Shown: positions 31,012 to 38,167 of the stretch, piece after piece
Layout: each line of letters begins with the position of its first letter
How positions within the stretch are numbered: the stretch's first letter is position 1
Assembly (NCBI RefSeq): GCF_000760695.4
Contig: NZ_JHEG04000001.1
Coordinates: 3,258,452-3,322,451, forward strand
Direction of reading: 5' to 3'
Length of the DNA stretch: 64,000 nt
From: Tolypothrix bouteillei VB521301
GTDB taxonomy: Bacteria > Cyanobacteriota > Cyanobacteriia > Cyanobacteriales > Nostocaceae
Notes under the pieces: generated by a model
Seen by the model: only the letters and a program-made list of their open reading frames with translations
The model's database searches: none
What the model was told of the DNA's origin: nothing
Translations under genes and position numbers: made by a program

Positions 31012-32262
31012 ATGGTCACACTGACCTTGTTAGAACCACAACAAAAAATACCCCTACAGCAGTGGCACTTTCAGGACGAAACTGTTATCCGGATTGGTCG
31101 TTCGGCTGAGAATGATATTGTTTTAAGTGATAGCTTGGTGTCACGACACCATTTGGAACTCAGACAAACGAGTCTTGCTTTTGCTGGCAATTTTGGGGAT
31201 GGTTCTTGGCAGGTGACGAGTAAAGGCACAAATGGTACTTTTTTAAATGGAGTTTTGGTGACTCAGGCGCAAGTCCCTGATAATTCCTTGTTGCAATTGG
31301 CACAGGGGGGTCCCCTTTTGAGATTCCAACTCAGTGGGGATGTACAGCAACATCCTCAAGCTGCATCTTATAGTTGCACCCATGAAGGCAATTCTCCTAA
31401 CAATTTATTTTGCATCCACTGCGGTCAGCCGCTCAAAGTCCTCCATAGCATTCGCCAATATCAGGTATTGAGAATTTTAGGACAGGGGGGAATGGGGACA
31501 ACTTATTTGGCTTGGGATTCTACGGGAAACGTTGCCGAGCGATCGCGCTCAGCGCAAGCCGTACCCGGCTTATCGCAGCTGCTTGTCTTGAAGCAGATGA
31601 ATGCTGATATGGCAAAAATTGCTAAAGCTCAAGAATTATTTGAGAGAGAGGCACGTACTCTCCAATCCCTGAGCCATTCTGGTATTCCTAAATATTATGA
31701 TTTTTTTGTGGAAGGCGGGAAGAAATATTTGGCGATGGAATTAGTCCACGGGCAGGATTTGGAGAAACTGATCTATAAAAAAGGACCTGTTACACCATCT
31801 CAAGCCATTGGCTGGATGATTCAGACTTGTGATATTTTGGACTACATTCACAGCCAAGAACCTCCTCTTATCCACCGAGATATTAAACCTGCGAACCTGA
31901 TGGTACGCAATTCTAATAATCGTATCGTAGTACTGGATTTTGGAGCTGTTAAGGAAATTGGTACAGCACCCGGTACCCGCATTGGGGCAGAGGGGTATTG
32001 TGCCCCCGAACAAGAGAGAGGACAACCCGTAACCCAATCAGATTTGTACGCCATCGGTCCAACGCTGATTTTTCTGCTAACTGGTGAAAGCCCTTTTAAG
32101 TTCTACCGCCAAAAGGGGAGAACCTTTCGGTTTGATGTGGGAAGTATTCCCACGATTACACCCAAATTGAGGGAATTTATCGATCGCGTTACCGAGCCTT
32201 TACCGCGCGATCGCTATCAAACTGCCAAAGAATTAGCAGCAGCGTTGTATGGGTGTCAATAA
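31012..32262 (+). CDS. FHA domain-zinc ribbon-Ser/Thr protein kinase
   Basis: Protein of 416 aa. The FHA domain (about 20-105) has IRIGRSAENDIVLSD and LVSRHHLEL for phosphothreonine binding. A zinc ribbon (CTHEGNSPNNLFCIHCGQPL) sits near 123-142. The kinase domain (about 150-412) has GQGGMGTTYLA, the lysine of LVLKQM, HRDIKPANLM, LDFGAVKE and APEQ, so it should be active. The domain order is unusual, with FHA at the N-terminus and no membrane segment. Residues about 175-186 (VAERSRSAQAVPG) between the glycine loop and the catalytic lysine derive from a GCGATCGCGCTCAGCGCAAGCC repeat. It is co-directional with and 39 bases behind the PP2C gene, a natural antagonist. Confidence 0.93.
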   Translation: MVTLTLLEPQQKIPLQQWHFQDETVIRIGRSAENDIVLSDSLVSRHHLELRQTSLAFAGNFGDGSWQVTSKGTNGTFLNGVLVTQAQVPDNSLLQLAQGGPLLRFQLSGDVQQHPQAASYSCTHEGNSPNNLFCIHCGQPLKVLHSIRQYQVLRILGQGGMGTTYLAWDSTGNVAERSRSAQAVPGLSQLLVLKQMNADMAKIAKAQELFEREARTLQSLSHSGIPKYYDFFVEGGKKYLAMELVHGQDLEKLIYKKGPVTPSQAIGWMIQTCDILDYIHSQEPPLIHRDIKPANLMVRNSNNRIVVLDFGAVKEIGTAPGTRIGAEGYCAPEQERGQPVTQSDLYAIGPTLIFLLTGESPFKFYRQKGRTFRFDVGSIPTITPKLREFIDRVTEPLPRDRYQTAKELAAALYGCQ

Positions 32263-32331
32263 GGGTTAGTGGTTAGTTGTTGGTTGTGCAATCCTAACCA
32301 TTAACCAATATCTACCAACCACTAATCATTC
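32263..32331. repeat. TTAGTGGTTAGTTGTTGG repeat hairpin
   Basis: GGTTAGTGGTTAGTTGTTGG (from 32266) faces CTAACCATTAACCAAT and ACCAACCACTAATCATT. Imperfect inverted repeat between convergent genes, member of the TTAGTGGTTAGT family, possible bidirectional terminator. Confidence 0.7.
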
Positions 32332-32556
32332 TTACTCTTCATCCCATGCTTCTACAGACAGCAATTCGCTCACTGGATCTTGCATGCTAAAGCCGTAATC
32401 CAGCAGTTCTTGTTTCCAATGCTGCCAGTCGTTGCCGAAGAGCAAAGCGATTTTCCAAATGCTATCTGTGGGCTTAATAATTTTAGACTCCACAAGTGAA
32501 TGCACATTACGTTGCAACTTCACCATTGGGTGAATAACTTGTTGCTTACTACTCAT
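32332..32556 (-). CDS. DUF4327-like small protein
   Basis: Protein of 74 aa. HPMVKLQRNVHSLVESKIIKP at the N-terminus and DSIWKIALLFGNDWQHWKQE in the middle, with an acidic SVEAWDEE end, match my memory of the short cyanobacterial DUF4327 family. Function unknown. The start ATG at 32556 gives the conserved N-terminus. Compositionally ordinary, no membrane segment. Confidence 0.7.
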   Translation of the reverse strand: MSSKQQVIHPMVKLQRNVHSLVESKIIKPTDSIWKIALLFGNDWQHWKQELLDYGFSMQDPVSELLSVEAWDEE

Positions 32557-33514
32557 AACCTCAATTAGTTTCAGATTTGGTTTGGTAAATGCTTAATCAA
32601 AACTGCTTTCCTTTTTGGAATTATTCCGTCGCGTAGAGTTTCGTACTTTGGCAAAGCAAGTCTTAACCTTTTAACTATATCATAGCTTACCCTAATCAGG
32701 TGCGGTTTAAGTCGGTTTTGTACGGTAATTACCACCAACTCGGTTAAATTTGCCTCTACTCCACGATCGGGGATGCCAAGCTAAAAAGAATCAGCCTTCC
32801 TCTACTTGCACAGATGTTCCACTGTGGTACGACTTGCAAAACAGTATCTGGTCTTTTCACCATAATTTATGCAGTTTTTTCAAACCTATATATTAAGGGA
32901 CTGTTTCAGACTTCAAGCGAAGAATTGAGAATTTCGCAACTAAGTTGGGGATAGTGCCTGTGAATCAAACGTTATCTAGAAGGATATCGCAAACATCTGA
33001 GATTGGATAGGACTAAAATGAAACTTTATAAAAATTTAATTTTTCTTTGGGGCCAGGGACATTGGGAAGGGGGAATTGGGCATGGGATAACGAATTCGTA
33101 CCTCTGTTCATCAGTTCTAATGTGAGCATTTCCGGATGATTGTCTACTTAAGAATATTTATCTCAGTACAAAATCCAAATTAAGTAAAAAAATAAGTAGC
33201 AACAGCAACATTTGCATCTATCAATGGTAGTAGTATAGAAAGGGCTTCAAATCTTTTATTTTTGTGTTATCTTGCTCGCCATTCACTACAAGGACTGGCA
33301 AAGATACTTATTGCTTAAAAAAAGCACAATCAGTTTTTGGGAAATTCCTGAGTTAGGTCAACGACAATATTGCCAAGGTTAACAGAAGAACACAACCTTC
33401 ACACAAAATGTGAAAAATTCTGACTCGATGTTAGTTTATCTGAGATGGTGGGTACTCTCATAACGGGAGGGTTGCGGTACTTAAGTATTAACCGCCGCAT
33501 CACATACGGAAAGC
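32557..33514. other. Gene-free spacer of about 960 bases
   Basis: No coding region supported on either strand. It includes a G-rich spacer repeat remnant (33052-33090, GGGGCCAGGGACATTGGGAA) and, just before the next gene, an imperfect palindrome GCGGTACTTAAGTATTAACCGC (about 33473-33494) centred on TACTTAAGTA that could be an operator. It marks the left border of the glycosyltransferase region. Confidence 0.4.
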
Positions 33515-33922
33515 ATGGCTAGTTCGGGGGAAGAATACGTAATTGTCCGCCAGAAGCAGATTGACCGAAGAAAAAGACTTGTAACGTGGATATCCATCCT
33601 ATCTTTTGCTGGATCTGGGATAGCTGCAGTTGTTCCTACACTACAACAAGCTTTTCAAAGTCCTAAGTCAGCAAAGATTCATACTGAAGCAACTTCATTA
33701 CAACATCAAGCGGATGGCTTCGAGTTGGTTTTACAGAGAGAACCAGAAAACCGAGTGGCGCTTGAGGGGTTAGTATTAACACGTATTAAGTTGAAGGATC
33801 TTAACGGCGCTATTCAACCTCTTGAGAAACTAGCCAAGCTGTATCCTGAACGGCAAGATTACAAACAATCATTAGAACAGTTAAAGAACCAGATAAAGGA
33901 CATTAAGCCAACTCAGAAGTAG
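33515..33922 (+). CDS. Membrane-anchored TPR-like hypothetical protein
   Basis: Protein of 135 aa. Residues 1-24 are basic and polar (VIVRQKQIDRRKRL), followed by one membrane segment (LVTWISILSFAGSGIAAVVP). The remainder resembles one and a half tetratricopeptide repeats, with FELVLQREPENRVALEGLVL and AIQPLEKLAKLYPERQDYKQ. Probably a cytoplasm- or periplasm-facing scaffold; partner unknown. Related small TPR proteins are common in cyanobacteria. It is in line with the following flavoprotein gene (61-base gap). Confidence 0.7.
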   Translation: MASSGEEYVIVRQKQIDRRKRLVTWISILSFAGSGIAAVVPTLQQAFQSPKSAKIHTEATSLQHQADGFELVLQREPENRVALEGLVLTRIKLKDLNGAIQPLEKLAKLYPERQDYKQSLEQLKNQIKDIKPTQK

Positions 33923-33983
33923 GTTTATTCCTTGGATTTGAATTAGGTATTGTTATGTCAGTTTGTTATTAGAAAAGGTGCTT

Positions 33984-35294
33984 ATGGAAAAATATAATAC
34001 TATTATTTTAGGTGCAGGAGTTACTGGATTGGCAGCAGGTATGTCCTCTAAATGTCCTGTATTTGAAGCACTCGAGCAACCTGGAGGTATCTGTGGTTCT
34101 TACTATATTAAACCCCAGGATGGTCAGAGACAAAACCATTGCCCAGAAGATGGAAAAGCTTATCGCTTTGAATATGGCGGAGGACATTGGATTTTTGGTG
34201 GCGACCCATCTGTATTGAGGTTTATGCGATCGCTTACACCCTTCAAGTCATACAATCGCAGATCTACTGTCTACTTTCCGGATCGAGATATATACGTTCC
34301 CTATCCTTTACAAAATCACCTTAGCTATTTAGGTACAAATATTGCATCTCAAGCATTAATAGAAATTGCTTCTAACGTTCAAGGTCATCCTAAAACTTTA
34401 GCAGACTGGCTTTATCAGAACTTTGGTAAAACATTGACCGATTTATTTTTTGCACCTTTCCATGAACTTTATACAGCTGGTCTTTGGACTGAAATTACTC
34501 CTCAAGACGCTTACAAGTCACCTGTAAGTTTGTCAAGTGTTATTCAAGGAGCTTTTGAAAGCCCAACACCTGTTGGATATAACACAACTTATCTCTATCC
34601 TACTGAAGGATTAAATACATTAGTTCAAAAAATAGCTGAATCTTGTGATGTTCGTTATGGTAAGAAAGTTGAACAAATCGATGTAAAAACTAAAGAAGTC
34701 ATTTTCTCTGGTGGTTTGACAATCCGATATGACAAAATGATATCGACTTTGCCCTTGAATCGCATGATGTTAATGACAGGATTACACGTTGAAGCAGAGC
34801 CAGATCCTTACACATCTGTGCTAGTTCTTAATATTGGAGCTACAAAAGGCTGTAAGTGTCCTAATGAACACTGGATATACATTCCCCATAGCAAATCTGG
34901 TTTTCATCGTGTAGGATTTTACAGCAACGTAGATGTATCTTTTCTTCCGATCTCTTCTAGAGCTAACCAAGATCGTGTAAGTATTTACGTTGAAAAAGCC
35001 TACCGTGGAGGTACAAAACCAACTGAAGTAGAGATAAGAAATTACAGTCAAGCCGTTGTAGAAGAATTGTGTAGTTGGGGTTATATTCAGCAAGTAGAAG
35101 TTGTAGATCCTACCTGGATTGATGTGGCTTATACCTGGTCTTGGGCTGGTTCGCGGTGGAAACAACAAGCACTTCAGTCATTAGAAGAACATGATATTTA
35201 CCTAATTGGTCGATATGGTCGTTGGATCTTTCAAGGAATTGCAGATTCAATCAAAGACGGCTTGTTTATTGGAGCAAGTCTTGCAGAATATTAG
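33984..35294 (+). CDS. FAD-dependent oxidoreductase (UDP-galactopyranose mutase / protoporphyrinogen oxidase-like)
   Basis: Protein of 436 aa. The dinucleotide motif TIILGAGVTGLAAGM (5-19) and the early acidic residue of FEALEQPGGICGSYY show FAD binding. The GGHWIFGGDPSVLRFM region, PYPLQNHLSYLG and the C-terminal DIYLIGRYGRWIFQGIADSI motif are those of amine-oxidase-fold proteins such as Glf and related sugar-nucleotide mutases or dehydrogenases. The exact substrate is unknown, but its place before glycosyltransferases suggests nucleotide-sugar or glycan chemistry. ATG at 33984 is chosen with AAAAGGTG just upstream; a TTG start at 33963 would add seven residues before the dinucleotide fold. 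Confidence 0.78.
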   Translation: MEKYNTIILGAGVTGLAAGMSSKCPVFEALEQPGGICGSYYIKPQDGQRQNHCPEDGKAYRFEYGGGHWIFGGDPSVLRFMRSLTPFKSYNRRSTVYFPDRDIYVPYPLQNHLSYLGTNIASQALIEIASNVQGHPKTLADWLYQNFGKTLTDLFFAPFHELYTAGLWTEITPQDAYKSPVSLSSVIQGAFESPTPVGYNTTYLYPTEGLNTLVQKIAESCDVRYGKKVEQIDVKTKEVIFSGGLTIRYDKMISTLPLNRMMLMTGLHVEAEPDPYTSVLVLNIGATKGCKCPNEHWIYIPHSKSGFHRVGFYSNVDVSFLPISSRANQDRVSIYVEKAYRGGTKPTEVEIRNYSQAVVEELCSWGYIQQVEVVDPTWIDVAYTWSWAGSRWKQQALQSLEEHDIYLIGRYGRWIFQGIADSIKDGLFIGASLAEY

Positions 35295-35518
35295 CGAGTC
35301 AACTTTTCCATACATCTGAATTCCATATTTTTACAAATCTTTGGGAAGAAGACTATACGGAAATAATCGTCGAGTAGTAAAGATTTAGTAATATTATCAA
35401 TATTACCTAGAAGCACCATCTTCAAATTTAAGATATTTAATAATTATTTATAGATTTTCTCTATAAATAAAAAATTTGTAAATTAAGTGTAATTAGAGTT
35501 ATTAATTTAACAGTATTT

Positions 35519-38083
35519 ATGATAAGTTATAATCGTGATTCAGTCCCTAATATTGCTCCAGTACCGACAGGAATTCATCGACCATTTTGGTCTGTTATGA
35601 TTCCCACTTATAATTGTGTCAATTATTTAGTAGAAACCCTCAAAAGTGTTTTGGCACAAGACCCCGGTCTTGACCAAATGCAGATAGAGGTCGTAGATGA
35701 TTTTTCGACTAAAGACGATCCAGAAGCAGTTGTTAGAGAAATTGGGAAAGGGCGGGTTTCATTCTACCGCCAACTAAAGAATGGTGGAGCAATAGCTAAC
35801 TTTAATACTTGTATTCAACGGGCAAAGGGTCATTGGATTCACATATTACACGGTGATGATAGTGTTCTACAAGGATTTTACGAACGTTTGCGACAAGGTA
35901 TTGAGCAGGAACCAAATTTAGGAGCAGCTTTTTGCCGCTACATCATAGTTGACGACAATAGTCATTGGACTGAAATGATTTCTCCAGTAGAAAGAGAAAC
36001 TCCTGGTATTCTTTCTAATTTTTTAGCCCCAATGGCTGTTGTCAACCGTATCATGACCCCTTCTATTGTAGTAAAGCGTAGCGTTTACGAGGAAATAGGG
36101 GCTTTTCATCCAGAATTATTTCATTCCGCCGACTGGGATATGTGGAAACGCATTATCCTAAATTATCCTATATGGTTTGAACCTCAAGTTTCTGCTTGTT
36201 ACCGTCTGCATTCCTCTTCAGACAGTTCTCGTCTTAAAAAATCCGGTGACAATATTACCGAAGCCTGTAGAGCTATCGAAATTGCTGAAACATATTTACC
36301 AGCTCTTGTTGCTACTGAATTATCGAACGCAGCTAGAGAAGCTCATGCTTTTGATGCCCTCGAAAACACAAAAGAAATGTTGGAAAAAGGCAATTTAGAA
36401 GTAGTAATTGCTCAGCTTCGTGCTGCTATCAAATGCAGTCACAGTACAAGAATTTTTGAGTCATTAAACCAGATTTTACCTATTTTATTTAGATTGTTAT
36501 ATAATAATCATTTGTTGCCATTTGTAGCATTAGATAAATTTTTATCTGAAGCACAGTTTCTTGCTATTCTTTCACAAGATATTAAAGAGTTTCAGGCCTA
36601 CCCTAATAATCAACTTACACTAGCTAAGCTTCAACAAGCTCGTCAGAAAATTGCTGAACAGTGGTTAAACTTACCACACGAGTACCTTCAAGACGCATAT
36701 CGAGGAGAACTAGGTACAGCACATAAAATGCTACTTAGGATTGGTATTCAAAAAGCATCCGAGACCAATATGGAACAGGAGTTTCTAGAGAGTCAAAATC
36801 TAGGGAAAAATCAGAATGTCGAGCAAGGCAAGATTATTAAGAATATACTTGTAAAAATGCTCTATTTTCTACCTGCTACTTTTAGTCTCAAATCTGAACT
36901 GTCTATTATTCCTCATTGGTTCATTACTGATTACCTTACATTTCTGTTTGGCTCATCTTACTTCTATAAGGACAAAGCCGAAGTCGAAAAGTATCATTTT
37001 TACCAACAACAATGGATTCAAGACTTATACGATTGGTTTGACAGAATGACAGATGTTTATATATCTCGAAATGTTGCTAACTCTATTTTAGAAACAGCTA
37101 GCTTTGTTCCACCAGAAAATGCAATAAAAGATGTATATATCAAATACAAAAAAGTTTTACAAAAAGTTTTACATCTTAAGGAATGTGAAGTTACACATAA
37201 ATTCGCCGAACATTTTACCGATAGAAAAAAAATTAAAATAGGTATTTTAGCGGCGACTTTTGCAGATAAACCTAATACGTGGAAAACACTGCCAGTCTAT
37301 GAGTATCTTAGCCGAGAATTTGAAGTTACTCTGTATGCCTTAAGCAGGGAAGGTAGTTATTTAGAAAGATACTGTGCTAGCTGTGCTAGTGACTTCATAG
37401 TTTTGCCAGAAGGTTTAGCCCATCAAGTAGATGTTATACGTAGCGCAGATTTAGATATTCTAGTCATTACTGGAGATTCTTCAGCTATAACAAACTGCAT
37501 TTATTTATTGTCTTTCCATCAACTTGCTAGAATCCAAGTTGCTACAGCGACTCCTCTATCTGAGATGGCAATTTCTACAATTGACCATCATTTATCATTG
37601 AAAGAACCACAGCTACTGGATAAGATTGCTTACTCTAAAGAAATAGCTAGTTTCTTTCAAGAAAAATTACGGGAAAGAGAACTCAGTCTTCTTCGCGATC
37701 GCCTGCATCTAAGAGAGATAAATTTCATTATATTTCCTGATTGGTCCCAGCCAGAAGAACTGCTTTGCCAGGAATTTATAGAAATCCTGAGAAATCTATC
37801 AACTCATACTCTCAGAACTCAAATGACATTACTTGTAGACACGAGCAATATTGCTGAAGATGAGGCAGAATTGCTTTTTTACAGCGTAGTCATGAATTTA
37901 ATGATGGATGAAGATATCGCGATTGATGAGGAATTACAAATTTCTTTCATTGGTCACCTTAGTAAATTACAGTGGGAAAGCTTACTTTCTAGCATACAAG
38001 AAAGAATTCCATTGGTAACTGAAAACAAAGAAGCTATCATTGCCGTTTGTGCTGAAAGCATTCCTGTCAACAAAGAAAAGTAG
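35519..38083 (+). CDS. GT2 glycosyltransferase fused to a half GT41-like domain and an unknown C-terminal module
   Basis: Protein of 854 aa. Residues 20-250 are a GT2 domain (PFWSVMIPTYNC at 23-34, VVDDFSTKDD near 58, the DxD-type HGDD near 111). Residues 250-540 are mostly helical and unrecognised. Residues 572-700 (KIKIGILAATFADKPNTWK ... EFEVTLYAL ... LDILVITGD ... LARIQVATA) follow the N-terminal Rossmann half of SPINDLY/O-GlcNAc transferases, but the UDP-binding C-terminal half is absent. Residues 735-850 (FIIFPDWSQPEELL ... LLVDTSNI ... LQWESLLSSIQ) are shared with the next gene. Sugar and acceptor are unknown; the GT2 part should be active, the half-GT41 probably not. Confidence 0.85.
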   Translation: MISYNRDSVPNIAPVPTGIHRPFWSVMIPTYNCVNYLVETLKSVLAQDPGLDQMQIEVVDDFSTKDDPEAVVREIGKGRVSFYRQLKNGGAIANFNTCIQRAKGHWIHILHGDDSVLQGFYERLRQGIEQEPNLGAAFCRYIIVDDNSHWTEMISPVERETPGILSNFLAPMAVVNRIMTPSIVVKRSVYEEIGAFHPELFHSADWDMWKRIILNYPIWFEPQVSACYRLHSSSDSSRLKKSGDNITEACRAIEIAETYLPALVATELSNAAREAHAFDALENTKEMLEKGNLEVVIAQLRAAIKCSHSTRIFESLNQILPILFRLLYNNHLLPFVALDKFLSEAQFLAILSQDIKEFQAYPNNQLTLAKLQQARQKIAEQWLNLPHEYLQDAYRGELGTAHKMLLRIGIQKASETNMEQEFLESQNLGKNQNVEQGKIIKNILVKMLYFLPATFSLKSELSIIPHWFITDYLTFLFGSSYFYKDKAEVEKYHFYQQQWIQDLYDWFDRMTDVYISRNVANSILETASFVPPENAIKDVYIKYKKVLQKVLHLKECEVTHKFAEHFTDRKKIKIGILAATFADKPNTWKTLPVYEYLSREFEVTLYALSREGSYLERYCASCASDFIVLPEGLAHQVDVIRSADLDILVITGDSSAITNCIYLLSFHQLARIQVATATPLSEMAISTIDHHLSLKEPQLLDKIAYSKEIASFFQEKLRERELSLLRDRLHLREINFIIFPDWSQPEELLCQEFIEILRNLSTHTLRTQMTLLVDTSNIAEDEAELLFYSVVMNLMMDEDIAIDEELQISFIGHLSKLQWESLLSSIQERIPLVTENKEAIIAVCAESIPVNKEK

Positions 38084-38167
38084 CAACCTATCCTAATGCT
38101 TCTATCTTTGAGCGACAAAACAGATAAGTACTAATATCAGCAATCCTTAAACTACAGGCAGTATTTT

